Shown piece by piece: positions 42,691-51,712 of a DNA stretch of 64,000 nucleotides; positions within the stretch are counted from its first letter, which is position 1; the number at the start of each line of letters is the position of its first letter. Where the stretch lies: NCBI GenBank assembly GCA_963666875.2, contig CAXXPU010000017.1, positions 310,001 to 374,000 of the forward strand, read 5' to 3'. The DNA is from G963662655 sp963666875 (GTDB lineage: Bacteria; Cloacimonadota; Cloacimonadia; Cloacimonadales; JAIOQZ01). Made by a program: the position numbers and the translations under genes. The notes under the pieces were generated by a model. It saw nothing but the letters and a program-made list of their open reading frames with translations. It made no database searches and was not told the DNA's origin.

Positions 42691-43569
42691 TCATAGCAGT
42701 GCTTGCACATAGGCCTCAATTGCTTCGGACTCTTCCGAAAGACTCATGATGTATTCCTGACGGTTGAACTCTTCCTGCGTGATACTCGTCTCGATCATTT
42801 CCCAACCCTTGAAATTGAGGATCGAATCGAGGTCGGCATGTGTATCGTTCCCGAACTGGTGAAAATTCGCGATCAGATTGGCAAGCGCGACGATCGTGCA
42901 TAGCAGGGTGTGTTCTTCGCTGAGGTGGGCGTAGTGATGGAAGCGAATGGTCTGAATCAGGTGTGCGGGAAGCTTCCATTTCTCAGCCAGCCATGCGCCG
43001 ATGTCCATGTGCGAAAGGCCGAGGATCTTCTCTTCCGCCTCGTAGTTTGGGATACTCTCTTTCTGCATCGTTTTCCGGATATCGGGAATGAATTCCGTAA
43101 AGTATTGTGCGATGATGAGTTTTCCGATATCGTGGATCAGCCCGGCAGTGAAATCTTCGCCGTGGCTTTTGAGCCGAAAATCTTTCGCGAGTTTCTTGGC
43201 AAAGTGGGCGGTCGCCATCGAATGGATCCAGAATGTCTTGGAGTCGAACTGGAATTCCTCGTCGTCCATGGAAAATGTCCTGAACAGGGATATGCTGAGC
43301 AGCACATTCTTGATCTCGTTGATTCCGAGGATAACCAGTGCCAGTTTGATTGTGTCGATGCGGTTCCTCATCCCATAGTAGGGTGAGTTCGCGATCTTGA
43401 GAATACGGCTTGTGAGTGCGGGATCGACGACGATGATCTTCGAGATATCGGCCATCGAAACGGTCTTCGAATCAAGCATATTCAACAGTCTCGACGCAAT
43501 GACCGGCAAGGTCGGAAGAGACTGTATTTTCTCGAGTTCTTCTTTTATCCAATCAATATCGCCAGCCAT
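42691..43569 (-). CDS. HDOD-domain signalling protein
   Basis: This 292-residue protein is an HDOD domain throughout (IQSLPTLPVIASRLLNML, IIVVDPALTSRILKIANSPYYG, LVILGINEIKNVLLSISLF, HSMATAHFAKKLAKDF, FTAGLIHDIGKLIIAQYF). HDOD proteins are HD-related scaffolds in bacterial signalling, often near chemotaxis or cyclic-di-GMP genes; most lack proven enzyme activity, although an HD pair (HDIGK) is present here. It is the first gene of the long operon, with a promoter about 60 bases upstream. Confidence 0.9.
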   Translation of the reverse strand: MAGDIDWIKEELEKIQSLPTLPVIASRLLNMLDSKTVSMADISKIIVVDPALTSRILKIANSPYYGMRNRIDTIKLALVILGINEIKNVLLSISLFRTFSMDDEEFQFDSKTFWIHSMATAHFAKKLAKDFRLKSHGEDFTAGLIHDIGKLIIAQYFTEFIPDIRKTMQKESIPNYEAEEKILGLSHMDIGAWLAEKWKLPAHLIQTIRFHHYAHLSEEHTLLCTIVALANLIANFHQFGNDTHADLDSILNFKGWEMIETSITQEEFNRQEYIMSLSEESEAIEAYVQALL

Positions 43570-43628
43570 TTGATATGCAATCCTTTCCTGTTTCGACCAT
43601 GTTATTCAACCCATTATTATCCGATGAA

Positions 43629-43657
43629 AACATATTTATACCTGTCCCATTTGTCAA
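43629..43657 (-). promoter_or_regulatory. Sigma-70 promoter of the signalling/polysaccharide operon
   Basis: On the minus strand TTGACA (43657-43652), a 17-base spacer and TATGTT (43634-43629) are present. The predicted start near 43622 is about 52 bases before the HDOD start codon. No comparable promoter was noticed inside the following tightly packed genes. Confidence 0.65.
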
Positions 43658-43676
43658 AAGAATTTTCTAAAACACA

Positions 43677-45617
43677 TCACTCACGATCCTTCCCGATGCT
43701 CATAGCACACCGAAATCCGATTATCGAACTGCGCGTGTTCGGATTTCCGACGCTCCGGGACCATGCATGTAAAATTTCGGTTCCGAATGCCCAGCATCCG
43801 CCGCGAATCACCTTTCGGTTTCCGAATCCCGCTCCCTGGGGATTCTTACTCACGCTATAGGAATAGTAATTCCGATCATACCAGTCTTCGCACCACTCGA
43901 ACACATTCCCACCCAGATCGTACAACCCTGCCGAATCCGGCTGGAAACTCCCCACAGGCGCGACCTTCTCCCAGTGGTCGTTCCCAGAGTTACCCTGGAT
44001 ATTTGCCCAATTACGCGGATCCAGCTTTTTCTGCGACTTGCAGTAAGCGCTTTGCGGACAGCTATTCCGCGCGACATACTCCCATTCCGCTTCGGTGGGG
44101 AGGCGTTTGCTTGCCCATTGCGCGTAGGCCTTGGCATCGTACCAGGTGACGTTTATCATCGGGTCGTGATCCGATATCCAGTCCGGAAGCTCCGGCATGC
44201 GGTATCCCGTGACCTCGCAGAAAGTGCGGAACTGTTTGACCATCACTTCGTAGCGGTCGATATAGAATGATTCGATCTCGACGCGGTGTTGCGGTTGTTC
44301 GTCTCGCTTGGCTTCCTCTTCTTCCGATCCCATGATGAACGTTCCACCGGGGATCAATTCCATCGCGGGAGGCATGATCGTGTGTGTCTTCGGGTCGGAA
44401 TCCAGCGTTATCAGAAGATCGCTGATGTCCCCGGGGCGAAGTCGTACCGAGCGCTCCTCATTCTTGTAGCCGGATTTGACCAGGCGCAGTCGATAGCGAT
44501 CGCTTCTGTCACGACAGATCCGGATCGGCGAGATTCCCTCGTACTGGCCGTCGAGATAGACCTCCGCGCCGGTCGGTTCGGTGTTCAGATACAGCGTTCC
44601 CATCTCGGGTTGCAGAGTTACTTCGAGATTGAACTGCTCTCCTTCCCGCACTTCTAGCGATTTCCGCAGTGTGCCGTAGCCCTTTTTCTCCATGCGCACG
44701 AAGTGGATGCCCGGTTCGATGCGTTTTCGATAGGGTTGTTCGATGTCCCGATTACGAAGTTGCTTCGTGTCGAGAAAAACGTTCGCGTCGCCCGGCTTCA
44801 CCCTGATCTCGAGGTAGGTGTCGCGATGTGTCTTCACCTTCGGTGGAAGGACTTTGTTCGAGGTCTTGATCTCGAAGGATCCGGGTTCTTCGGCTTTGAG
44901 CGTGATCTCGTCGCCAACGGCGAATTTCTCGCCCGAGTAAAGCCTCGCGCGGGATAGCTCCTCCGAGATCGCTTCGGTGATGATGATCTCGCCGATGCGC
45001 TTGCGGTCGAAGCCGATGACACGGAAAGCGCTTGGATCGATAATCCGGTCGCCGGTGCGATATACTTCGAGAATGTTGTCTTTGGATAGGTTGTTGCGGA
45101 TTCCCAGATCGATGAAGATATCGTCGCCGTCCATCTTCACGATGGTGCCGCGCAGCTCGAATCTGGAGCCGATGCGCTCGACAGCGGTATCGACCTCGCG
45201 CTTGATTGTGCGGATATCGGTGGTCGAGATGAACGATTCGGGGTAAAGCGTCTCGCCGGTAAAAACATCCGTGAGGTTCAGATAGACGAGTAGTTGCGAA
45301 TTCTGCTGGTGAAGAGACGAAAACAGGATGTAGTCGGCATCCAGGAGCTGTCCGAGCCGGTAGATGCTGGATTGCTCGGTGAAATCCTCCATGGATAGCT
45401 GCTGTTCTTTCATGATGGCGTCCAGGTTGCGGCGCTCCACCACGCGGAACTTTCCTGTCTCCGCCAGTGCGCGGTGCAGTTCGTTCTGAACGATGGCAGC
45501 AGTTTGCATCGTACCGGGCAAATGCTCGGGATCGAAGACAACCACGTTCGGAATTTTCGCGCTCCAAAGCATACTGATAAAGCAGATTACAAGCAGAAGG
45601 ATCCCCTGCTTCTTCAT
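43677..45617 (-). CDS. Secreted CsgG-like/PEGA/SUMF-type protein
   Basis: This 646-residue exported protein combines three modules. After a signal peptide (MKKQGILLLVICFISMLWSA) an N-terminal CsgG/TolB-N-like domain follows (VVVFDPEHLPGTM, ELHRALAETGKFRVVERRNLDAIMKEQQ, YILFSSLHQQ). A central part with PEGA-type repeats reads GIHFVRMEKKGYGTLRKSLEV and LYLNTEPTGAEVYLDGQYEG. The C-terminal formylglycine-generating-enzyme-like (SUMF) domain has MELIPGGTFIMGSEEEEA, INVTWYDAKAYAQWASKRLPTEAEWEY, GNVFEWCEDWY and VIRGGCWAF. SUMF modules outside true FGEs often act as binding domains. GGAG lies 6 bases before the ATG. It is transcribed divergently from tRNA-Lys. Confidence 0.88.
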   Translation of the reverse strand: MKKQGILLLVICFISMLWSAKIPNVVVFDPEHLPGTMQTAAIVQNELHRALAETGKFRVVERRNLDAIMKEQQLSMEDFTEQSSIYRLGQLLDADYILFSSLHQQNSQLLVYLNLTDVFTGETLYPESFISTTDIRTIKREVDTAVERIGSRFELRGTIVKMDGDDIFIDLGIRNNLSKDNILEVYRTGDRIIDPSAFRVIGFDRKRIGEIIITEAISEELSRARLYSGEKFAVGDEITLKAEEPGSFEIKTSNKVLPPKVKTHRDTYLEIRVKPGDANVFLDTKQLRNRDIEQPYRKRIEPGIHFVRMEKKGYGTLRKSLEVREGEQFNLEVTLQPEMGTLYLNTEPTGAEVYLDGQYEGISPIRICRDRSDRYRLRLVKSGYKNEERSVRLRPGDISDLLITLDSDPKTHTIMPPAMELIPGGTFIMGSEEEEAKRDEQPQHRVEIESFYIDRYEVMVKQFRTFCEVTGYRMPELPDWISDHDPMINVTWYDAKAYAQWASKRLPTEAEWEYVARNSCPQSAYCKSQKKLDPRNWANIQGNSGNDHWEKVAPVGSFQPDSAGLYDLGGNVFEWCEDWYDRNYYSYSVSKNPQGAGFGNRKVIRGGCWAFGTEILHAWSRSVGNPNTRSSIIGFRCAMSIGKDRE

Positions 45618-45634
45618 AAAATCTCCAAAAACCC

Positions 45635-45662
45635 TTGACACAATTTCCGCCGCATCAATCTT
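45635..45662 (+). promoter_or_regulatory. Promoter of tRNA-Lys
   Basis: TTGACA (45635-45640) is followed after 16 bases by AATCTT (45657-45662). The -35 is a consensus match and the -10 weak. The predicted start is a few bases before the mature tRNA. Confidence 0.45.
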
Positions 45663-45676
45663 GCTTCCTATCGCGT

Positions 45677-45753
<77 letters not shown>

Positions 45754-45963
45754 TTTTTTTTGTTCCTATCGATAACATACTGCAGAATCGGCTTGCGTCG
45801 AGTAATATCGCGTTTCGGTTACAATTAATACGATATTTCGCCAGTGTAATATTTGCAATTGATTAATATGGCTGTGCCGAACATTAGGTTCGCGAAAGAA
45901 CATTGCAATGATATCCCGGAGGATAATCACGCATCGACCTCGTCCGGAGGTCGAGCGCTGCAA

Positions 45964-46055
45964 GAAATCAACTTCCGAATGTCCGAACGAAGTGAGGTCT
46001 CGTAGTATTTGCTTGCAAATACCAGAGGAACGAAGTGGAACCGAATGTTGATTTC
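45964..46055. repeat. Family C hairpin, copy 1
   Basis: The outer arms GAAATCAAC (45964-45972) and GTTGATTTC (46047-46055) are exact complements. Inside lie TTCCGAATGT, CCGAAT and the palindrome GTATTTGC-TTGCAAATAC (46005-46022). The spacer 45754-46126 holds this element and the next one and no gene. Confidence 0.75.
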
Positions 46056-46071
46056 GTTTTCCCCAATTTCC

Positions 46072-46116
46072 GGCATAACATTCAGAAGAGCCTGCGGCAC
46101 ATTCAGAAGTTATGCC
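46072..46116. repeat. Family C hairpin, copy 2
   Basis: Arms GGCATAAC (46072-46079) and GTTATGCC (46109-46116) enclose the core ATTCAGAAGAGCCTGCGGCA followed by CATTCAGAA. The core is shared with copies at 49912 and 56461 but the arms are different. Confidence 0.8.
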
Positions 46117-46126
46117 TGCGTGCCAT

Positions 46127-46153
46127 AAAAAAAGCCAGACCGAAGCCTGGCTT
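46127..46153 (-). terminator. Rho-independent terminator of the M16 peptidase gene
   Basis: On the minus strand AAGCCAG, a GCTTCGGT loop and CTGGCTT run into seven T residues. It lies about 20 bases after the peptidase stop codon. Confidence 0.8.
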
Positions 46154-46170
46154 ATTGGGACGAAAGAATT

Positions 46171-48771
46171 TTATTCGTGTTCCCGGATCGCGTCTTCATC
46201 GGGTTGGGTGATGATGACGAATCCATTGTTCAGGTATTTATTCGCTGCGTCCTGAATCTGCTGTGGTGTGATTGCTTTCAGAGATTCCCCCATACGATAG
46301 ACGTAGTCGTATCCGAAGCCACGGTATTCGAAGTAGGTAGCGTAGGATGGCAGAGCGTTTTCGCTGACCATGCTTTGCATCCGTTTGTCGAATTCGAAGA
46401 TCGCGTCATCCATCTCTTCCTGCGTGACCAGTTCGGTCTTGAGTCGCTCGATCTCGTCCTTGAGGACCGTGAGCAATTCGTCTTTCTTGGGCAGTGAGGT
46501 CTGCGACTTCATCTCGAAGAATCCCCACGTATCGCTGTAATCGTAATTAGAATACGCCCAGTAGGCGAGATTGTTGGTGCCTCGAGTCGCTTTGTGCATT
46601 CTCGCGCTTGCCGAGCCGCTGAGGATGATATTGATCAGGCGGAAGGTAAGATGGTCGTCCGAGTAAATGTCGGGCCCGGGATAGAAGATATCGATATTGA
46701 CCGGCTCGAAATCGTAGGTTTCGACAACGGTGGAGTCCTTTTCGACAATCGTACGCCATGCGCGCGGTTCATCGACGGTTCCGTACGGGATTCTACGGGA
46801 TATTTCTTTTGCCCATTTGCGAGCTTCTTTCTCGGTCAGGTCACCGAAGAGTGTTATCACGACCGGTTTCTCATTCGATGCTTTGAAGTATTTCTCGTAG
46901 ATTTCTCTCGATTTCTCGGGATTCATGTCTTTCAGCGCTTCCCACTTCTCCTGGTCGGAAAGGGAAAACATCGGTTCTTTATAGATCAGCTTATTCGCGA
47001 TCTCGCGGTGTACGTCGAGCGGCCAGCTCTGGGACTCCAGCAGATCGGATTTCTTCTCTTCGAGCAGGAGCTGGATTTCCTTCTCCGGGAACTCGGGATT
47101 GTTCAGTCCGTCCAGCACCATGTCGAGGAATGGAGCGAAGTCGTTTCGAAGCAGCTTCATTTCGATTTTCATACCCGTTTCGCTGGCGATGGAGCTGTAA
47201 TCGATATAGTGGTCGTCCATGAATTCCGATATCTCGACAGCGTCGTATTTCTTCGAACCTTTAATCAGCATATCCCGGACGAATGAGATGCGTTCGAGAT
47301 CGCCTTCGGTTCCGTAATTACCGTAGATCGGCATCATGATTTCCGCCCGGATCAGCGGCTTGGTGTCGTTATGCCGATAGATGAGCGTCAGGTCGTCGTT
47401 GATCACAATCTTGCGCATATCTTCACGAGTGCCGGATTCGGCTTCCTGCTGTTCGAGAAGCTTCTTCGTACCGGTTGGCATCGCGTAGTTGACGATACGA
47501 TTCTTGCGTACCAGATGTCGCTGGAAGGCTTGGTAGATGTCTTCGGGCGTCAGTTGGCTCGCCAGTTCGAGGTTATGTTTTGTCCAGTCCGGAACGCCGA
47601 ACAACTGTGTGTAGATTCCGATGCGGCTCGCTTCGCTTCCCGGGCTGGGTGTGGAGAGCAGCACAGCGGCCTCCAGCCGGTTGCAGTAGCTCTGGATGTC
47701 TTCCTGCGAAATACCTTCCTGGCTGTATTTCAAAATATATTGATCGATGATATCGACGATCTCGTTCATCTTCGCAGGGTCTTTTGCCTCGAAGCCGATG
47801 TCGGCGGACGCGGCGAAGAGCATGTTGTACGATGCGCCTCCATAGACGCTGTTGCACAATTGAAGGTCTTCCACCAGCGCTTTGTGCAGCGGGGAGGTTC
47901 GTTTTGTCGCGAGAATGTCCAGTCCGACGTTCAGCGCGACGCAGTCCTGATGCCAGGCGTCCGGGACGATTGTGCTGATCTTGCCGATCGCCTTCTGGAT
48001 GTCGAATTCGTTCACATGGAGCACGTTGCCCTCGAACGGCGGTTGCTTAATCAGCGGAACTGGTTCCAGAATGCCGCGTTTGTAATCCTTGAACGTATCT
48101 GCGACCTTTGCCATGAGGGTGTCGGGATCGAAATTACCGACGCCGACGAAGATCATGTTGTTGGGCATGTAGCGCTTGTTGTAGTAATCGACCAGATCGT
48201 CACGCGTGAGTTGTTTATACAGCTCGATTTCACCGATAACGGGATATCGGGCGGTGGACTGAGGGTACGTCAGAGCCTGGAATGTCTCATAGACCTTGAT
48301 AGGTGGTGGACTCGAACGGTAAACGAATTCCTTGATGATCACTTCGCGTTCACGAGCCACTTCCACCGAATCGAACGAGCAGAACATGATGTGCTCGGAA
48401 AGCATCTCCAATCCTTTATCGACCGATTCGACCGGCACGCTGATATAGAAGCAAGTCGTAAACGTATTGGTGTAGGCGTTCGCGGATGCGCCGATCTCCT
48501 GCTGCATCTGGGTGTATTCATCTTCGGTGTGCAGCGTTGTCGAACCGCCGGATACGATGTGCTCCAGATAGTGCGAAATGCCGCACCCGATATATTCATC
48601 CTCGTAAGCGGACCCTGTTTTCACGAAACAGTACAGACCGACAGAATCGTTATTCTCATTCTTCTTTGTGATTACTTCCATGCCGTTTGGCAGCGTTTTC
48701 TGCACATAGTCACCCGCAATAAGTGTCACACAGGTAGCCAGTACCAGTACGAAAACGAACATCTTCTTCAT
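46171..48771 (-). CDS. M16 family zinc metallopeptidase, exported
   Basis: This 866-residue pitrilysin-type peptidase has a signal peptide (MKKMFVFVLVLATCVTLIAG). The inverted zinc motif HYLEH is at residues 67-71, and the third ligand is Glu148 in REVIIKEF, at the spacing of the family. Two M16 clamshell halves are present, and the second half lacks a zinc motif, as is normal for single-chain members. It degrades peptides, probably in the periplasm. The start at 48771 is supported by GGAGGAATAAAC. A terminator follows. The upstream spacer is short and the DUF2156 gene starts divergently. Confidence 0.93.
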   Translation of the reverse strand: MKKMFVFVLVLATCVTLIAGDYVQKTLPNGMEVITKKNENNDSVGLYCFVKTGSAYEDEYIGCGISHYLEHIVSGGSTTLHTEDEYTQMQQEIGASANAYTNTFTTCFYISVPVESVDKGLEMLSEHIMFCSFDSVEVAREREVIIKEFVYRSSPPPIKVYETFQALTYPQSTARYPVIGEIELYKQLTRDDLVDYYNKRYMPNNMIFVGVGNFDPDTLMAKVADTFKDYKRGILEPVPLIKQPPFEGNVLHVNEFDIQKAIGKISTIVPDAWHQDCVALNVGLDILATKRTSPLHKALVEDLQLCNSVYGGASYNMLFAASADIGFEAKDPAKMNEIVDIIDQYILKYSQEGISQEDIQSYCNRLEAAVLLSTPSPGSEASRIGIYTQLFGVPDWTKHNLELASQLTPEDIYQAFQRHLVRKNRIVNYAMPTGTKKLLEQQEAESGTREDMRKIVINDDLTLIYRHNDTKPLIRAEIMMPIYGNYGTEGDLERISFVRDMLIKGSKKYDAVEISEFMDDHYIDYSSIASETGMKIEMKLLRNDFAPFLDMVLDGLNNPEFPEKEIQLLLEEKKSDLLESQSWPLDVHREIANKLIYKEPMFSLSDQEKWEALKDMNPEKSREIYEKYFKASNEKPVVITLFGDLTEKEARKWAKEISRRIPYGTVDEPRAWRTIVEKDSTVVETYDFEPVNIDIFYPGPDIYSDDHLTFRLINIILSGSASARMHKATRGTNNLAYWAYSNYDYSDTWGFFEMKSQTSLPKKDELLTVLKDEIERLKTELVTQEEMDDAIFEFDKRMQSMVSENALPSYATYFEYRGFGYDYVYRMGESLKAITPQQIQDAANKYLNNGFVIITQPDEDAIREHE

Positions 48772-48942
48772 GTTTATTCCTCCATTATGCATATCAAACA
48801 ATATTTTCAGTCCGATATATGCATTTTCCGTGCCTGTTTCTGTCAATGTAAACTTCGACATTGACTACCACGTGCAAAGAAAATATTTGACATCATGAAA
48901 TAACCAGAGATTTTTCCTTCAATACTGAAACGGGGTGATCCG

Positions 48943-49818
48943 ATGTGGAAAAAGATAGATATCGAAGATAAACAGCTTCTTGACGGCTACTTGAAAAACA
49001 CGGGCTCCGAAATCTCGGAGCTTAGCTTCACAAACCTCTTCTTGTGGCAGCCGGGACAGGATATCCGCTATCGCGAGATGGATGGATTTCTCGTCATTCG
49101 CGACGGATTGAAGGATTACCGTTACTTCTTCCCGGTGGGAACCGGCGACCTCGCACAGGTGATTAATCACATCCGCGAGCAGCACGAAGGTGGTCCGCTG
49201 GGCTTCCGCTGCCTGGACGAATCGATGAAGGACGCGCTGGAGAAAGCGATGCCGGGAAAATTTACCATCACCCACACGCCGGACCGCGACGACTATATCT
49301 ATTCCGTTCAAGACTTGATCGATCTGCCCGGACGTAAATACCGCAACAAGCGCAACTTCGTGCTCGGATTCCAGCGCGACTACAATTTCGCATATCACCG
49401 GCTCACTGCGGGTACGGTCGATCTTGTCGTCCATTCGCAGCTCGAGTGGTGCAATGAGAGGAACTGCGAACACTTCGCGGATCTTCATCGCGAAAAGCTC
49501 GGTATCATGCGCGTTCTGGAGCATTTCGAGGATCTGGACTATGTCGGCGGCTACATCGAGGTGGACGAAAAGGTGCAGGCGTTTACGTTCGGCGAGGCGA
49601 TATCGGACGATATGGTAGTCATCCACATCGAGAAGGCGAACGACCGGATTCGCGGTCTGTACCAGTTCATCAACCAGCATTTCCTCGAACAGGAGTGGAA
49701 GGACTATTCTTTCGTCAACCGCGAATGCGACCTCGGCATCGAAGGCTTGAGCAAGGCGAAACAATCCTATAAACCGGAACGGTTGATCAGGAAATACAGT
49801 GCAATTTATAATGGTTGA
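48943..49818 (+). CDS. DUF2156 protein (phosphatidylglycerol lysyltransferase C-domain-like)
   Basis: This 291-residue soluble protein has two GNAT-like halves. Motifs such as ISELSFTNLFLWQ, YRYFFPVGTG, YSVQDLIDLPGRKYRNKRNFV, FTFGEAISDDMVVIHIEKA and FINREC-like SFVNRECDLGIEGLSKAKQSYKP are those of the DUF2156 family. The last one is the GNAT catalytic region shared with the C-terminal domain of MprF-type lipid aminoacyl transferases. The membrane flippase half of MprF is missing. Its substrate is unknown. The family C hairpin copy 3 starts on its stop codon. Confidence 0.87.
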   Translation: MWKKIDIEDKQLLDGYLKNTGSEISELSFTNLFLWQPGQDIRYREMDGFLVIRDGLKDYRYFFPVGTGDLAQVINHIREQHEGGPLGFRCLDESMKDALEKAMPGKFTITHTPDRDDYIYSVQDLIDLPGRKYRNKRNFVLGFQRDYNFAYHRLTAGTVDLVVHSQLEWCNERNCEHFADLHREKLGIMRVLEHFEDLDYVGGYIEVDEKVQAFTFGEAISDDMVVIHIEKANDRIRGLYQFINQHFLEQEWKDYSFVNRECDLGIEGLSKAKQSYKPERLIRKYSAIYNG

Positions 49819-49868
49819 AAATCAACTTCTGAATGTGATGCGCAGCATCTCTTCCGAATGTTGATTTT
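49818..49868. repeat. Family C hairpin, copy 3
   Basis: AAAATCAAC (49818-49826) pairs with GTTGATTTT (49860-49868). The core is in the opposite orientation (TTCTGAATGT ... TTCCGAAT) and its middle holds a small hairpin GATGC-GCA-GCATC. The element begins on the last base of the DUF2156 stop codon. Confidence 0.75.
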
Positions 49869-49911
49869 TATTAGTCTTCCGGATGTTGATTTTCTTTTAT
49901 TCACGTAGTTG

Positions 49912-49958
49912 AATTCCAACATTCAGAAGAACCTTCGGCACATTCGGAAGTTGGAATT
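49912..49958. repeat. Family C hairpin, copy 4
   Basis: AATTCCAAC (49912-49920) pairs exactly with GTTGGAATT (49950-49958) around ATTCAGAAGAACCTTCGGCA and CATTCGGAA. The core matches copy 2, but the arms are different. Confidence 0.8.
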
Positions 49959-49964
49959 TAAGAT

Positions 49965-50089
49965 GCCAAGCTGGAGCTTGGCGGTCCGAGGGGAGCTGTA
50001 GCTGCCGATCTCCTGTGATTTTGCTTGCAAAATCGAATCCCCAATAGCGGCACTCCCTCTCCTGACTCCTGTCTCCTGACTCCTATTCC
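49965..50089. repeat. Cluster of short palindromes and heptamer repeats before guaB end
   Basis: GCCAAGC-TGGA-GCTTGGC (49965-49982) is a perfect hairpin. GATTTTGC-TTGCAAAATC (50017-50034) is a third copy of the TTTGCTTGCAAA palindrome. From 50058 a 7-base tandem repeat (CTCCTGA/CTCCTGT) runs up to the guaB stop codon. No gene is visible in 49819-50089. Confidence 0.7.
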
Positions 50090-51559
50090 CTACACATCCC
50101 GATACTGGTAATTCGGTGCTTCCTTGGTGATGGTCACGTCGTGGGGGTGGTTTTCCTTGAGTCCTGCGGCCGAAACCTCGATGAAGCGCGCCCGAGTCTG
50201 AAGTTCGCGGATGCTTGATGCACCTACGTATCCCATACCGGCACGCAGACCGCCGACCAATTGATATAAAAAATCACGAAGCGGTCCCTTGTAGGGCACC
50301 ATGCCTTCGATGCCTTCTGCGACAAGCTTCTTGGCTTCTTCGGAGCTTTGGAAATAGCGATCGCTGCTGCCCTTCTTCATCGCGCCGATGGATCCCATGC
50401 CGCGATACGATTTGAACCGCCTGCCGTTGTAAATCACGAATTCACCCGGACTCTCTTCGGTACCGGCGAGGAGTGATCCCAGCATTACCGAGTCAGCGCC
50501 GGCCGCAATCGCCTTGACCACGTCGCCTGAGAATTTGATACCCCCGTCCGCGATGATGGGGACACCGGCTTCCTGCGCATACGAAGCAGCGTCCATGATG
50601 GCGGTCATCTGCGGAACGCCGATTCCGGCAATGACGCGCGTGGTGCAGATCGATCCGGGCCCGATTCCCACTTTTACGGCGTCGGCGCCGGCTTCGATGA
50701 GGTCCTTCGCGCCTTCCGCCGTGGCGATGTTACCCGCCACAATCTCGATGTCGAACCGGTTCTTGATGGCTCGTACGGCGCGTGCGATATCGATATGGTG
50801 TCCGTGCGCCGAATCGATCACCAGCACATCCACCTTCTGCTCGATCAGCGCTGCGGCTCGTTCTTCGTAGTCCTTGCCGGAGCTGATCGCGCCACCGCAG
50901 ATCAGCCTGCCCTCGGCATCCTTGGTCGCGTTGGGGTAGGAAATCATCTTCTCGATGTCCTTCACGGTGATCATACCGACCAGTTCGCCGGCTTTGTTCA
51001 CCACCGGAAGCTTCTCGATGCGGTGTTGGTGCAGTATATGTTTGGAATCCTCGAGGCTGGTGCCTTCTTCGACCGTGATCAACCGTTCTTCGGGTGTCAT
51101 CAGCTCGGAGATGCGCTTGTCCAGGTTCGATTCGAAGCGCAGGTCGCGGTTGGTGAGGATGCCGACCAGCCGCTTGCCCTTGACGATCGGGAAACCGCTG
51201 ATGTTGTATTTTTCTTTCAATTCCAGCGCTCTGCGGATGCTGACGTTCGGCTCGAGCGTGATCGGACTCTTGATGATGCCGCTCTCGAACCGCTTGACCT
51301 TTCGCACCTCTTCCGCCTGCTCCTCGATGGTGAGGTTCTTGTGGATGATACCGATGCCGCCCTTCTGCGCCATGGCGATCGCCATCACGCCCTCGGTCAC
51401 GGTGTCCATCGCCGCGCTGACCACCGGCACCTGTAGCATGATGTTGCGCGTAAACCGGGAACTCGTATCTACCGCGGATGGGAGCACTTCCGATTTGCCC
51501 GGAACCAGAAGCAGGTCGTCGAATGTATAGCCTTTCTTGAAATGGTTTTGCTGTGTCAT
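50090..51559 (-). CDS. guaB: Inosine-5'-monophosphate dehydrogenase
   Basis: GuaB oxidises IMP to XMP with NAD, the committed step of guanine nucleotide synthesis. The 489-residue protein has YTFDDLLLVPGKSEVLP, two CBS domains (about 95-200; NISGFPIVKGKRLVGILTNRDLRF and KLPVVNKAGELVGMITVKDIEK), the catalytic loop VGIGPGSICTTRVIAGIG with the active Cys, DGGIKFSGDVVKAIAAGA and the flap YRGMGSIGAM. The ATG at 51559 is chosen because AGGGG lies a suitable distance upstream. It appears to be monocistronic. Confidence 0.97.
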   Translation of the reverse strand: MTQQNHFKKGYTFDDLLLVPGKSEVLPSAVDTSSRFTRNIMLQVPVVSAAMDTVTEGVMAIAMAQKGGIGIIHKNLTIEEQAEEVRKVKRFESGIIKSPITLEPNVSIRRALELKEKYNISGFPIVKGKRLVGILTNRDLRFESNLDKRISELMTPEERLITVEEGTSLEDSKHILHQHRIEKLPVVNKAGELVGMITVKDIEKMISYPNATKDAEGRLICGGAISSGKDYEERAAALIEQKVDVLVIDSAHGHHIDIARAVRAIKNRFDIEIVAGNIATAEGAKDLIEAGADAVKVGIGPGSICTTRVIAGIGVPQMTAIMDAASYAQEAGVPIIADGGIKFSGDVVKAIAAGADSVMLGSLLAGTEESPGEFVIYNGRRFKSYRGMGSIGAMKKGSSDRYFQSSEEAKKLVAEGIEGMVPYKGPLRDFLYQLVGGLRAGMGYVGASSIRELQTRARFIEVSAAGLKENHPHDVTITKEAPNYQYRDV

Positions 51560-51712
51560 CGTGGTTACCCCTTTTAATAGCCTTTTATACAAAACATGGG
51601 AACCGCGATTTTTGTCAAGACGGAAATAGAAGAACTATATCTATCGAATTGCTTACGAAAAAGATATGGTCATGTGCTCATCGTATTCAGCATCAAACCA
51701 GTCAATTAGTTC

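Noticed and set aside
45766..45963. 65-codon minus-strand frame after tRNA-Lys
   Set aside because: No ribosome-binding site, no motif, and it runs through repeat-rich spacer sequence.
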